In this document: positions 19,731 to 28,673 of the stretch, in pieces
How positions within the stretch are numbered: position 1 is the stretch's first letter
Layout of the letters: each line of letters begins with the position of its first letter
Assembly (NCBI GenBank): GCA_045540975.1
Contig: JAZQIE010000072.1
Coordinates: forward strand, 6,528-70,527
Source: SIG510 sp045540975
GTDB taxonomy: Bacteria; Bacillota; Clostridia; Oscillospirales; JAAYXM01
DNA: 64,000 nucleotides
Direction of reading: 5' to 3'
The notes under the pieces: generated by a model
What the model saw: only the letters and a program-made list of their open reading frames with translations
What the model was told of the DNA's origin: nothing
Databases searched by the model: none
Position numbers and translations under genes: made by a program

Positions 19731-21796
19731 ATAAAGACACATTACAGCATCGCTCGGTCTTTCTGGTAATTTTGCTTGTGATACTGATGATTGTGGGCAT
19801 TGGACGACTTTACAACCTGCAAATCGTAAAAGGTGAGGAGTATCTCCGTCAATCCGAGAGCAAGCTCACTCGCTCGGTCACATTGGAAGCGCCGCGCGGC
19901 GAGATTTTGGACCGCAACGGACAAACCATGGTCACCAACCGCACCTGCTTCATGGTGGAGTTTGACGCGGTGTCTTGGCGCAAGGTGGAAGACCGCGCCA
20001 ATCTGATTTGGAAACTCATCGCGCTGTGCGATGCAAACGGTCAGGAGCACCGCGATTCCCTGCCCGTTTCCGAAACACAGCCGTTTTCGTATACCTATGT
20101 CCCCGAAATGGGCTCCGAGCAGGAAGCCGATATGGTGGCATACCTGAAAAAACGCGACTATCCGCTCAATTTACCTGCGAGCGAATTTATCGACCGCATG
20201 GCAGAGCGGTATGAAATCCCCGACACATATACCCCCGAGCAGAAACGTGCCATTGTGGGCGTGCGCTATGAGATGGAGATTCGTCAATTCTCCACCACAC
20301 TCCCGTTTGTGTTTGCCGAGGATATCGAGGTTGCGCTTGCAACCAAGATTCAGGAGCAAAACCGACTGTTTTCCTGCGTGAATATCACGGTCAAACCCCA
20401 ACGTGAGTATCAAACCAAAACCGCGGCACACATTTTGGGGCGCGTGGGCAATATCTACGCGGAGGAATATCCCAAGCTCAAGGACAAAGGCTACCGCAGA
20501 AACGATGAAATCGGAAAAGACGGCATGGAGCGGTATCTGGAGGATTGGCTGCGCGGAATGGACGGGCTTCAGACCATTGAAACCACCACCGCGGGTAAAA
20601 TCACCAACATGGTGAGTGAGGTTGCGCCCGTGCCGGGCAAGGAATGTACCCTCACCATCGACTCCGCGGTGCAAAAAGCGGCGGAGGATGCACTTGCATA
20701 TATCATCCCCAAACTGCGCCGCGAGGGTCTTACCAACTCGCGCTGGGGCGGGAACAATGCAAAGGGCGGCGCGGTGGTCGCGATTGATGTGAAAACCGGC
20801 GGCATCCTTGCGATGGCATCCAACCCCACATATGACCTCACCGAGTTTAACAAGAATTACAACGCGATGCTCAAAGACCCCTTAAAGCCCATGCTCAACC
20901 GTGCAATTTCCGGTCATTATCCTCCGGGCTCGACCTTTAAGATGGTCACATCTCTCGCCGCCTTGGATGCAGGCGTTATCACCCCGAATTCCACCGTGGT
21001 GGACGAGGGTATTTACACCTATTACAAAGGCTATCAGCCGCGCTGCGATATTTTCAAAACCTACGGCAAGACCCACGGCAGTGTGAATGTCAGCGGGGCA
21101 ATCAAGGTCTCCTGCAACTACTTCTTCTACGATGTGGGCAGACGGACAGGCATCAGCAAAATTGAGGAAACCGCAAAGAAATTCGGCTTTGGCAGTACCA
21201 CGGGCATTGAACTCCCGGGCGAGCTGAAGGGTCAGATTGCGGGGTACGAAACCCGTGAAAAAGCGGGCGGAATCTGGTATGACGGCGATACGCTGAGCGC
21301 ATCCATCGGTCAGTCGGACACGCTGGTCACACCGCTCCAGCTTGCAAACTACACCGCAATGCTCGCAACCCGCGGGACACAGTATGTGCCGCATCTTGTA
21401 AAGCGTGTCCGCGATCCCGAGACCAATGAGATTCTGTTTAGCGAGACACCCACCGTACTCAACCAAGCGGAGTATGACGATAAGTATTGGAACGCGGTCT
21501 TAAACGGAATGTACCGCGCGGCGCATGAGCCCGACGGCACCGCATATGCGATGTTCAAGGAATATCCCATCAAAGTGGGCGCAAAAACAGGCTCGGCGCA
21601 GGCACCCGGCGGGTCGCACGCGCTGTTTGTCGCATTCGCACCGTTTGACGATCCCGAAATCGCGGTTGCGGTCGTGGTGGAAAACGGCGGTCAGGGCAGC
21701 CGCATCACCGAGGTGGCAAAGCGCGTATTTGACGCGTATTTCTTCGACACCTCCAATCAGAATCTCTCGCAAACCGAGAACAACTTGGTACAGTAA
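19727..21796 (+). CDS. mrdA: Penicillin-binding protein 2 (class B transpeptidase of elongation)
   Basis: A D,D-transpeptidase that cross-links peptidoglycan during cell elongation, 689 residues. An N-terminal membrane anchor (VILLVILMIVGIGRLY) is followed by the PBP dimer domain with APRGEILDRNG near residue 55. The transpeptidase domain carries the three active-site motifs: STFK near residue 402, SCN near residue 464 and KTGS near residue 621. The ATG overlaps the mreD stop (ATGA). The partner glycosyltransferase RodA is not in the window. Confidence 0.93.
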   Translation: MNKDTLQHRSVFLVILLVILMIVGIGRLYNLQIVKGEEYLRQSESKLTRSVTLEAPRGEILDRNGQTMVTNRTCFMVEFDAVSWRKVEDRANLIWKLIALCDANGQEHRDSLPVSETQPFSYTYVPEMGSEQEADMVAYLKKRDYPLNLPASEFIDRMAERYEIPDTYTPEQKRAIVGVRYEMEIRQFSTTLPFVFAEDIEVALATKIQEQNRLFSCVNITVKPQREYQTKTAAHILGRVGNIYAEEYPKLKDKGYRRNDEIGKDGMERYLEDWLRGMDGLQTIETTTAGKITNMVSEVAPVPGKECTLTIDSAVQKAAEDALAYIIPKLRREGLTNSRWGGNNAKGGAVVAIDVKTGGILAMASNPTYDLTEFNKNYNAMLKDPLKPMLNRAISGHYPPGSTFKMVTSLAALDAGVITPNSTVVDEGIYTYYKGYQPRCDIFKTYGKTHGSVNVSGAIKVSCNYFFYDVGRRTGISKIEETAKKFGFGSTTGIELPGELKGQIAGYETREKAGGIWYDGDTLSASIGQSDTLVTPLQLANYTAMLATRGTQYVPHLVKRVRDPETNEILFSETPTVLNQAEYDDKYWNAVLNGMYRAAHEPDGTAYAMFKEYPIKVGAKTGSAQAPGGSHALFVAFAPFDDPEIAVAVVVENGGQGSRITEVAKRVFDAYFFDTSNQNLSQTENNLVQ

Positions 21797-21809
21797 AGGG
21801 GGAAACACT

Positions 21810-22547
21810 GTGGCAGAAATTATTTGTATCGCATCCGGTAAGGGCGGTACGGGGAAAACCTCGCTCTCCGCGGGGCTCTCGTGCAGTCTTGCAAGGATGG
21901 GACGTTCGGTCCTGGTTGTGGACATGGACATCGGACTTCGGAATCTGGATTTGGTGCTTGGCATCACCGAGCACGCGCTTTTTGATTTTACCGATGTGCT
22001 GTTCGGCCGTGCAACCCTCAAGGAAGCCGCGACTCCGCACCCCGATGTACCCGGACTCTCCTTCCTTGCCGCACCGCTCGGCATTCCCGAGGAGGAAATC
22101 ACGGTGGAGGCATTCTCTGCCTTTGCGGAAGAGGCAAAGGGGATGTTTGATATTTGCATTTTAGACTGTCCCGCAGGGATTGGAAACGGCTTTTCTCATG
22201 CGGCAAGTGTGGCGGACCGTGCAATTGTGGTGGCAACACCCGACCAAACCAGCCTGCGTGACGCACAGATGACACGGTTTGCACTGATGGAGCAGGGGGT
22301 GGAGGAAATCCACCTTGCGGTCAACCGCATTTCGCGGTTTGTGTCCGCGCTGTCGCTGGATGAGATCATCGACCGTACCGGGATTGCACTTATCGGTGCG
22401 GTGCCCGAGGATCGGGTTGTGATTGCATCGGCAAACAAAGGCGAGCTTGTGGTGAACAAGCCGCGGTCACGCGCGGCAAAGGCATATGCCAATATTGCAC
22501 AACGGCTTACGGGAGTGAGCGTTCCGCTCTTGCGACAAGTCAGATAG
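21810..22547 (+). CDS. minD: MinD/ParA-type ATPase, probable septum site-determining protein MinD
   Basis: A deviant Walker ATPase of 245 residues. The signature [15 protein letters not shown] is at residue 8, followed by the [14 protein letters not shown] switch I motif and [11 protein letters not shown]. MinD positions division by recruiting MinC; its C terminus forms a membrane-binding helix. Here the tail ([13 protein letters not shown]) is short, with a few hydrophobic and basic residues. The GTG start at 21810 has a GGGGGAAA site. No minC or minE lies next to it, so a related ParA-like role remains possible. Confidence 0.82.
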   Translation: MAEIICIASGKGGTGKTSLSAGLSCSLARMGRSVLVVDMDIGLRNLDLVLGITEHALFDFTDVLFGRATLKEAATPHPDVPGLSFLAAPLGIPEEEITVEAFSAFAEEAKGMFDICILDCPAGIGNGFSHAASVADRAIVVATPDQTSLRDAQMTRFALMEQGVEEIHLAVNRISRFVSALSLDEIIDRTGIALIGAVPEDRVVIASANKGELVVNKPRSRAAKAYANIAQRLTGVSVPLLRQVR

Positions 22548-22561
22548 AAAGGGGATTGTTC

Positions 22562-22966
22562 GTGAATATTGCACTCATTGCACATGACAAAAAGAAAGAA
22601 TTGATGGTGCAGTTTTGCATCGCGTATTTCGGGATTCTGTCCAAGCACAATCTGTGCGGAACGGGTACCACCGCGAAACTGGTCAGCGAGGCGACCGGTC
22701 TGGACGTCAAGCGCTTCCTTTCGGGTCCGCAGGGCGGCGACCAGCAAATCGGCGCGCGTATCGCGTATAACGAGATTGACTTGGTGCTGTTTTTCCGCGA
22801 TCCCATCTCACCCGTGCTGCATGAAAACGACATGATGAGCATTCTGCGGCTGTGCGATGTACATAACGTCCCGATTGCCACCAATGTTGCAACCGCGGAG
22901 GTCCTGGTTCTGGGGCTGGAGAGCGGTGCACTTGCATGGCGCGATATTGTAAATCCGAAGAAGTAG
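22562..22966 (+). CDS. mgsA: Methylglyoxal synthase
   Basis: Converts dihydroxyacetone phosphate to methylglyoxal and phosphate, a bypass that releases phosphate under sugar stress. The 134 residues show [16 protein letters not shown] at the start, the phosphate-binding GTGTTAKL near residue 38, the catalytic-Asp loop [14 protein letters not shown] near residue 58 and LVLFFRDP. The GTG at 22562 is favoured over an earlier TTG because AAAGGGG lies seven bases before it. It is the last gene of the mre block, as in many Clostridia. Confidence 0.93.
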   Translation: MNIALIAHDKKKELMVQFCIAYFGILSKHNLCGTGTTAKLVSEATGLDVKRFLSGPQGGDQQIGARIAYNEIDLVLFFRDPISPVLHENDMMSILRLCDVHNVPIATNVATAEVLVLGLESGALAWRDIVNPKK

Positions 22967-22969
22967 GAA

Positions 22970-22998
22970 TTGACAGTTTGGCCTTATCGTGATATGAT
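22970..22998 (+). promoter_or_regulatory. Strong consensus promoter of the Ldh_2 gene
   Basis: TTGACA at 22970 and TATGAT at 22993 with a 17-base spacer, followed by a 31-base leader and an AGAAAGGGG site. Confidence 0.85.
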
Positions 22999-23029
22999 TT
23001 TATAAGAATTTAGAAAGGGGTTACATCCT

Positions 23030-24124
23030 ATGGCATACTATAAATTACCTGAAAAAGCAACCAGAAAATTCGTTGAAGACCTGTACGTGGGCTACGGCTT
23101 CACCGCTCAGCAGGCAAAGGACATCGCAGACGTTCTGCTCATGGCTGACCTGTACGGCATCGAGTCCCACGGTATTCAGCGCTTGATCCGTTATCATGAC
23201 GGCATTCAGGAAGGTCTCATCGTTCCGAAGGCAGAGCCGGTCATCACCCATGAAACCAAGCTCTCCGCTGTCATCGATGCAAAGATGGCAATGGGTCAGG
23301 TGGTTTCCAAGATGGCAATGCAGATGGCAATCGACAAGGCAAAGGAGCATGGCTTCGGTGCTGTCGTTGTCAACCATTCCAACCACTACGGTATCGCGGG
23401 TTACTACACCCGTATGGCGGTTGAGCAGGACATGATGGGCTTCTGCTTCACCAACACCGAGGCAATCGCAATCCCGACCAACGGCAAGAATGCAATGCTG
23501 GGTACCAACCCGATCGCATTCGGTATGCCGGCGGATCCCACCCCGTTCCTCTACGACGTGGCAACCACCGTTGTTCCGCGCGGTAAGTTGGAGGTTTACA
23601 ACAAGAAGGGCGCTCCGCTGCCCATGGGTTGGGTGGTTGACGCAAACGGTCTCGATACCACCAACGCCGGCGAAGTCATCCAGAACATCATCAACAAAGC
23701 AGGCGGCGGCATCCTGCCGATCGGCGGCTCCTCTGAACTGACCGGTTCCCACAAGGGCTACGGTCTGGGCGCAATCGTTGAAATCCTCACCGCAATCATG
23801 GCGGGCGGCGTGACCTCCAACCATGTTTCCCACTGCGGTAACGGTGATACCTCCGAAGCATTCTGGGCAATCGACTACGGTATGTTCGGTGATAAGGCGA
23901 CCATGCGCAAGAACTGCTCTGTCCTCCTCGAAGAGCTGCGCAACAGCGCAAAGGCAGAGGGTCAGACCCGTATCTACACCCACGGTGAAAAGGAACTCGA
24001 GTCCACTCAGGAAAAACTGAGAGACGGTCTGCCGGCAAACGAAAAGACCATCGGCGAAATGCAGAAAATCGGCGCAACCGTCGGTATCAACTTCGAAGAC
24101 TACTTCGGCAAAGTCATCGACTAA
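23030..24124 (+). CDS. Malate/L-lactate dehydrogenase family (Ldh_2) oxidoreductase
   Basis: An NAD(P)-dependent dehydrogenase of the Ldh_2 superfamily, which includes archaeal-type malate dehydrogenases, ureidoglycolate dehydrogenase (AllD) and sulfolactate dehydrogenase. The 364 residues include ADLYGIESHGIQRL near residue 45, the catalytic-His region VVNHSNHYGIAGYYTRM near residue 115, GTNPIAFGMPA near residue 159 and GSHKGYGLGAIVEIL near residue 240. The substrate cannot be decided. The codon choice (many GCT, GTT, CTG and AAC codons) and near-perfect promoter suggest high expression. It stands alone, facing three amidohydrolases across a terminator. Confidence 0.88.
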   Translation: MAYYKLPEKATRKFVEDLYVGYGFTAQQAKDIADVLLMADLYGIESHGIQRLIRYHDGIQEGLIVPKAEPVITHETKLSAVIDAKMAMGQVVSKMAMQMAIDKAKEHGFGAVVVNHSNHYGIAGYYTRMAVEQDMMGFCFTNTEAIAIPTNGKNAMLGTNPIAFGMPADPTPFLYDVATTVVPRGKLEVYNKKGAPLPMGWVVDANGLDTTNAGEVIQNIINKAGGGILPIGGSSELTGSHKGYGLGAIVEILTAIMAGGVTSNHVSHCGNGDTSEAFWAIDYGMFGDKATMRKNCSVLLEELRNSAKAEGQTRIYTHGEKELESTQEKLRDGLPANEKTIGEMQKIGATVGINFEDYFGKVID

Positions 24125-24135
24125 TCAAGAAAACG

Positions 24136-24166
24136 AAAATCCCGAGTCATATGACTCGGGATTTTT
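24136..24166. terminator. Bidirectional terminator
   Basis: AAAATCCCGAGTCAT-ATGACTCGGGATTTTT, a perfect inverted repeat between convergent genes. Confidence 0.9.
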
Positions 24167-24167
24167 C

Positions 24168-25067
24168 TTACTTATTGAGGAGTTTGAGTGCGTTTTCGCG
24201 GCAGACCTTGTTGTAAGCCGCCTGCGAGATTTTTCCGGATTCCACCGCATCGTCGAGGAAGAAGGAAAGCTTGAAATCGCCTTCCATCTGGTCGGGATGG
24301 CAAATGTCGGTGCCGAAATAGAGGCGATCCTGGAATTCTTCGATGAACTTGTAGCCAAACTCGGGGTCGCGCATGATGGCGTTTCCGCCGCTGCCTGCGG
24401 ACATATCGCTGTGCAGATTCGGATACTTGCGCATGAGCTCGACCACACGTCCGCCCGGAATGACCGGACCTGTGGGATAACCGTCACGGACTTCCGCGGT
24501 GCAGTCGCCGCTGATTTCCGCCCAGTATTTTTGGCTGTGACCGATGAAGATGAGATTCGGGAACTCCTTGAGGGATTTTTCCAGTCTCGGAAGACCCAAA
24601 TCGTCCACCAAGCCGTAGTCACGGCCTTTGTTTCCGATGTGGAACAGAATCGGCATCTCGCACTTTTCCGCGTGGCGGAAGAGATTCCAGACCAGCGGCT
24701 CGTCAAAGTACAGATTCGCGGTGAGTTCACCGATGCCGCGTGCACCGTGTTCCTTGTACCACTCGAGCATGGGGGTAAAGTCCGCATCCACATCGTTGAT
24801 GATGTTTCTCGGGTCAACGTTGCAGAACCACGCGAGACGGTCGGGGTAGAGTGCGGTGAGTTCCATCGCTTCCTCGTTGGTCATGGTGTGGCAGCCCCAT
24901 TCGGGAGAGATGAACGGGAGCTGAACACCCAGTTCAATCCCCTGCAGGTCGAAGAATCGGAACATTTCCTCGGGGGTGAGGAAATCACCGAGCTTCGCGG
25001 AATAAAAACGCGGAGTCCCCTTTTTCATGACCACATGGGTATGAATGTCGATTTTTTTAACTAACAT
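24168..25067 (-). CDS. Amidohydrolase-family metal-dependent hydrolase, paralog 3 of a tandem triplet
   Basis: A TIM-barrel hydrolase of the amidohydrolase (amidohydro_2) type, 299 residues. The metal and catalytic residues are recognisable: IDIHTH at residue 7, GARGIGEL near residue 132, FHIGNKG near residue 160, GHSQKYWAEI near residue 195 and YFGTDICHP near residue 253. Related proteins include decarboxylases and lactonases. The substrate is unknown. It is closely related to the two genes that precede it on the minus strand, with a gap of 13 bases to the second copy, so the three are probably one operon. Confidence 0.85.
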   Translation of the reverse strand: MLVKKIDIHTHVVMKKGTPRFYSAKLGDFLTPEEMFRFFDLQGIELGVQLPFISPEWGCHTMTNEEAMELTALYPDRLAWFCNVDPRNIINDVDADFTPMLEWYKEHGARGIGELTANLYFDEPLVWNLFRHAEKCEMPILFHIGNKGRDYGLVDDLGLPRLEKSLKEFPNLIFIGHSQKYWAEISGDCTAEVRDGYPTGPVIPGGRVVELMRKYPNLHSDMSAGSGGNAIMRDPEFGYKFIEEFQDRLYFGTDICHPDQMEGDFKLSFFLDDAVESGKISQAAYNKVCRENALKLLNK

Positions 25068-25080
25068 GATACATTCTCCT

Positions 25081-25983
25081 TTATTTGTAAAACTCGCCGT
25101 TTAAGAGACGGAGTGCATTCTCGCGGCAGATTTTGTTGTATGCGGTTTGGGAAATTTTGCCCGATTCCACCGCATCATCGAGGTAAGCCGAGAGGTGGAA
25201 TTCGTTTCTCGGGTCACACACGTCGGTGCCGAAATAGAGGCGGTCGCTAAATTCCTCAAGGAAGGCATAGCCAAATTCGGGGTCGCGCATAATCGCGTTT
25301 TCCGCGCTGCCCGCCGAGAGGTCGCCGTGGAGATTCGGGTATTTGCGCATGAGCTCGACCACACGTCCGCCCGGGGTGACCGGACCCGTGGGGTAGCCGT
25401 CGCGCCCTTTTTCATCACAATCCCCGCTGATTTCCGCCCAGAATTTCTGGCTGTGGCCGAGGAAAATGAGATTCGGGAATTCTTTGAGGGTCTTCTCCAG
25501 CCGCGGAAGACCGAGTTCGTCAATCAGACCGTAGTCCGAGCCGTTATTTCCGATATGGAAGGTGACGGGCATTTGGCATTTCTCCGCATGGCAGAAGAGA
25601 TTCCAAACGCGCGGGTCGTCGAAATACATATTTGCGAGCATTTCACCGATGCCCTTTGCGCCAAACGCCTTGAAGCTGTTTAAGATGGGGGTGAAATCCG
25701 TTTCTTCGTTGTTCTGACCGAAGCGCGGGTCAATACAGCAAAACCACTCGAACAAATCGGGATACTGACGTACCATTTCATAGGACTCTTCGTTGGTGAT
25801 TTGGTGGAGTCCTGCCTCGGGCTTGACCACGGGCAGCTGTACACCTTTTTCAATGCCCATTTTGTCGTACATCTTACGAAGTTCGTCCGGAGTGGGGAAC
25901 TCGTAGAAGGTGGGGTCTAAGCGGTATTGCAGACATTTGTGCAGGCACGCGTGAACATGGATGTCGATTTTTTTGACTAACAT
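25081..25983 (-). CDS. Amidohydrolase-family metal-dependent hydrolase, paralog 2 of a tandem triplet
   Basis: 300 residues and the same architecture as its neighbours: IDIHVHACLHK at the start, GAKGIGEMLANMYFDDP near residue 134, FHIGNNGSDYGL, GHSQKFWAEISGDC and YFGTDVCDPRNE. Differences concentrate in residues 12-60, the region expected to line the active-site entrance, so the three copies may differ in substrate. The ATG at 25983 has a GGAGAATCC site. The gap to the first copy is 12 bases. Confidence 0.85.
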   Translation of the reverse strand: MLVKKIDIHVHACLHKCLQYRLDPTFYEFPTPDELRKMYDKMGIEKGVQLPVVKPEAGLHQITNEESYEMVRQYPDLFEWFCCIDPRFGQNNEETDFTPILNSFKAFGAKGIGEMLANMYFDDPRVWNLFCHAEKCQMPVTFHIGNNGSDYGLIDELGLPRLEKTLKEFPNLIFLGHSQKFWAEISGDCDEKGRDGYPTGPVTPGGRVVELMRKYPNLHGDLSAGSAENAIMRDPEFGYAFLEEFSDRLYFGTDVCDPRNEFHLSAYLDDAVESGKISQTAYNKICRENALRLLNGEFYK

Positions 25984-25995
25984 AGCGGATTCTCC

Positions 25996-26892
25996 TTATT
26001 TGTAACGCTCGCGGTTTAAGAGTTTGAGCGCATTTTCGCGCGAGATTTTGCGGTATGCATCCTCGGAAAGCCTGCCTGAGAGCACCAACTCGTCGAGGTA
26101 CTTGGAGAGCGGGAATTCATTGTGCGGCGAGCAAATATCCGTGCCGAAATAGAGGCGGTCACGAAACTCCTCCATAAACGCGATGCCGAATTCGGGGTCG
26201 CGCATGATGGCGTTTCCGCCGCTGCCTGCCGAGAGGTCGCCGTGGTGATTCGGGTATTTGCGCATGAGTTCCACCACACGGCCCGGGGTGACAGGCCCTT
26301 CGGGATAGCCGTTGCGGAGTTCTTCGGTGCAGTCGGCGCTGATTTCCGCCCAGAACTTCTGGGAGTGGCCGAGGAAGATGAGATTCGGGAATTCTTTTAA
26401 GGTCTTTTCAAGTCTTGGGAGTCCGAGTTCATCGACAAGTCCGTAATCGCCGCCCATGTTTCCGATGTGGAAGGTGACAGGCATTTGGCATTTCTCCGCA
26501 TGGCGGAAGAGATTCCACGCACGCGGGTCGTCAAAGTAAATATTCGAGCAAATCTCACCGATGCCCTTTGCACCGAAGGATTTGTAATACTCAATCATGG
26601 GTGTGAAGTCGGAGGTCTCGTCATTCTTCATCCAGCGCGGGTCAATGTTGCAAAACCAGTCAAGCGTCTCGGGATAATCACGGACAAGCTCCATGATTTC
26701 TTCATTGGTGACCGAGCGGTAAGCGCACTCACTTCCGATGCTGGGGAGTACCACACCTTTTTCAATGCCCCACGCGTTGTATTTGACGCGAAGCTCTTCC
26801 GGAGAGGCATAAGAGGAATTGTCGCTGTGGATACGCGGGAAGCCTTTGGTACGGGCGGTGTGAACATGGATATCAATTTTTTTTACAAGCAT
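25996..26892 (-). CDS. Amidohydrolase-family metal-dependent hydrolase, paralog 1 of a tandem triplet
   Basis: The first gene of the probable three-gene operon, 298 residues from the ATG at 26892, which has an AGGAGTCTTGGCT leader. A longer reading frame exists upstream but runs through the promoter and is rejected. Motifs: IDIHVHTARTK, GAKGIGEICSNIYFDDP, FHIGNMGGDYGL, GHSQKFWAEISADC and YFGTDICSPHNE. All metal ligands expected for a mononuclear amidohydrolase are conserved. Function unknown beyond hydrolase or decarboxylase. Confidence 0.85.
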   Translation of the reverse strand: MLVKKIDIHVHTARTKGFPRIHSDNSSYASPEELRVKYNAWGIEKGVVLPSIGSECAYRSVTNEEIMELVRDYPETLDWFCNIDPRWMKNDETSDFTPMIEYYKSFGAKGIGEICSNIYFDDPRAWNLFRHAEKCQMPVTFHIGNMGGDYGLVDELGLPRLEKTLKEFPNLIFLGHSQKFWAEISADCTEELRNGYPEGPVTPGRVVELMRKYPNHHGDLSAGSGGNAIMRDPEFGIAFMEEFRDRLYFGTDICSPHNEFPLSKYLDELVLSGRLSEDAYRKISRENALKLLNRERYK

Positions 26893-26914
26893 AGCCAAGA
26901 CTCCTTTTTTGTGG

Positions 26915-26963
26915 TACAATGAAGTTACGGGGTCATTGTAGCACAGAATCCCGCTAAAAGCAA
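26915..26963 (-). promoter_or_regulatory. Promoter with palindromic operator for the amidohydrolase operon
   Basis: On the minus strand a -10 TACAAT (26940 to 26935) and a -35 TTGCTT (26963 to 26958) are 17 bases apart. A perfect 8-base inverted repeat, TACAATGA (26915-26922) and TCATTGTA (26933-26940) with a 10-base gap, starts in the -10 and covers the transcription start. This is a typical repressor site, but the regulator is not identified. Confidence 0.65.
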
Positions 26964-26980
26964 GGAAAAGGGGAAAGAAA

Positions 26981-27553
26981 ATGAGCCATAAATTTTTTGC
27001 ATTTTTATACCGCATGAAGCACATCGAACGCTGGTCGCTCATGCGCAATACCCAAAAGGAAAATATCGCGGAGCATTCGTATTATGTCGCGGTTTTGGCG
27101 CATACCTTGGGTGTCATCCGCCGCGATGTGTTTGGGGTGGCGTGCAGCCCCGAGCAGTATGCCCTCGCCTCGCTGTATCACGACATTTCCGAGATTTTGA
27201 CCGGGGATATGCCCACCCCGATTAAGTATTTTAACCCTGCCATCCGCGATGCGTATCACCAAGTGGAGAAGATTTCCAATGAGAAACTCATGTCGCACCT
27301 TCCGGATGAGATGCGACCCGAGTGGGAAGGTCTTCTGGAAACCGAGGGGGATGTCAAGACGGTGGTACACGCGGCGGATAAGCTCTCCGCATACTTAAAA
27401 TGCGTGGAGGAGGTTTTCTCGGGCAACCGCGAATTTGAGTGCGCGAAAGACCAGACCGAGGCGGCACTCCGCGATTTGCATATGCCCGAGGTGGATTACT
27501 TCCTGCGCGAGTTTGCACCCGCACTCGAACTCACGCTGGACGAAATGGAATAG
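26981..27553 (+). CDS. yfbR: HD-domain 5'-deoxynucleotidase (YfbR-like)
   Basis: Cytoplasmic phosphohydrolase predicted to remove phosphate from deoxynucleoside 5'-monophosphates. The 190 residues show the YfbR pattern FLYRMKHIERWSLMRN at the start, the HD metal site NIAEHSYYVAVLAH and YHDISEILTGDMPTPIKY, and the later HAADKLSAYLKC. The start ATG at 26981 follows AAAGGGGAAAG. It diverges from the amidohydrolase operon and ends at its own terminator. Confidence 0.88.
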   Translation: MSHKFFAFLYRMKHIERWSLMRNTQKENIAEHSYYVAVLAHTLGVIRRDVFGVACSPEQYALASLYHDISEILTGDMPTPIKYFNPAIRDAYHQVEKISNEKLMSHLPDEMRPEWEGLLETEGDVKTVVHAADKLSAYLKCVEEVFSGNREFECAKDQTEAALRDLHMPEVDYFLREFAPALELTLDEME

Positions 27554-27556
27554 GCG

Positions 27557-27582
27557 AAAGGACGGCAACGCCGTCCTTTTTT
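27557..27582 (+). terminator. Terminator after yfbR
   Basis: AAAGGACGGC-aac-GCCGTCCTTTTTT. Confidence 0.85.
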
Positions 27583-27583
27583 C

Positions 27584-27612
27584 TTGCAGAAACGCGCGGT
27601 TTTTGGTATGAT
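27584..27612 (+). promoter_or_regulatory. Promoter of the AraC regulator upstream of rhaB
   Basis: TTGCAG at 27584 and TATGAT at 27607 with a 17-base spacer. Confidence 0.6.
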
Positions 27613-27642
27613 ACAAATAACGATACTTTTTTTGGTGATGAT

Positions 27643-28602
27643 ATGATGAATCAAGCATTGCTCGACCGCCTTGCGGTCATCACGGAGGAGGAAGAAGCCA
27701 TCCTCTCGGGCCGCGCGCAAATCAAACGCGAACTTTATATGCAGGGCGAGAAAGACACGGTGAGTGCGAAAAAACTGCTGGATGCGGGAAAACTCATCGA
27801 CTACCGTCCGCACACCCGATTCATTCGTTTTCCCGCGCACACACACGATTATGTGGAAGTGATTTATATGTGCCGCGGGGAAACCGTTCACGCGGTCAAC
27901 GATACCCAAATCACACTCAAGCAAGGGGAACTTTTGTTTCTCAATCAGCACGCGGTCCATGCGGTGGAACGCGCGGAGGAATGGGATATTGCGGTCAATT
28001 TCATTGTGCTGCCCACGTTTTTTGCGCAATCACTTGCCGCGTTGGGGGAAGCGGAAACCCCGCTGCGCCGCTTTTTGCTGGATGCACTTTGCGGACAGAC
28101 CGACGGCCCCGATTACCTGCATTTTCGCGTGAGCGAGGTGGTTCCCATCCAAAATCTGCTGGAAAACCTGCTCTTTGCACTGTTGGAGGAGTCGCCCGTG
28201 CGCCGTGCGACCGCGCAGATGACCATGACCCTTCTCTTTCTGCAGCTTTTGGGACAAACCGACCGACTGGAAACCGAGACCCGCGCGCAAGCGGTTTTGG
28301 TGCAGGTGCTTTCCTACATTGAGGAGCATTATGCAACGGGAAGTCTTGGCGAGGCGGCACGGCTGCTGCATTATGATTTTTACTGGCTCTCGCGCGAGAT
28401 CAAGCGCCTGACCGGGAAGACCTATACCGAACTGGTGCAGGACAAACGGCTTGCGCAGGCGTGCTTTTTGCTCCGTACCACAAACCGAAATGTGGATGAA
28501 ATCGCCCGTGCGGTGGGGTATGAGAATATGGGATATTTCCATCGCATTTTCCGCGGCGCATTCGGGGTGTCACCGCGAGAATACCGATTGCAAATCAGGT
28601 AA
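27643..28602 (+). CDS. AraC-family transcriptional regulator of the rhamnose cluster
   Basis: 319 residues: an N-terminal cupin sensor domain (RFPAHTHDYVEVIYMCRG, LFLNQHAVHAVE) and a C-terminal AraC double helix-turn-helix (HYDFYWLSREIKRLTGKTYTELVQDKR, then NVDEIARAVGYENMGYFHRIFRGAFGVSPREYR). The position 71 bases before rhaB on the same strand suggests it activates rhaBAD in response to rhamnose, similar in principle to RhaR or RhaS; this is inference. The start is one of two adjacent ATGs (27643 or 27646) behind a weak GGTGAT site. Confidence 0.85.
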   Translation: MMNQALLDRLAVITEEEEAILSGRAQIKRELYMQGEKDTVSAKKLLDAGKLIDYRPHTRFIRFPAHTHDYVEVIYMCRGETVHAVNDTQITLKQGELLFLNQHAVHAVERAEEWDIAVNFIVLPTFFAQSLAALGEAETPLRRFLLDALCGQTDGPDYLHFRVSEVVPIQNLLENLLFALLEESPVRRATAQMTMTLLFLQLLGQTDRLETETRAQAVLVQVLSYIEEHYATGSLGEAARLLHYDFYWLSREIKRLTGKTYTELVQDKRLAQACFLLRTTNRNVDEIARAVGYENMGYFHRIFRGAFGVSPREYRLQIR

Positions 28603-28673
28603 CTTTTTCAGTTAAATCAGGACCTCCCGAAACCGTGTGAAATGCGGTAAACTAAACCTCGGAGGTGAGTGCT

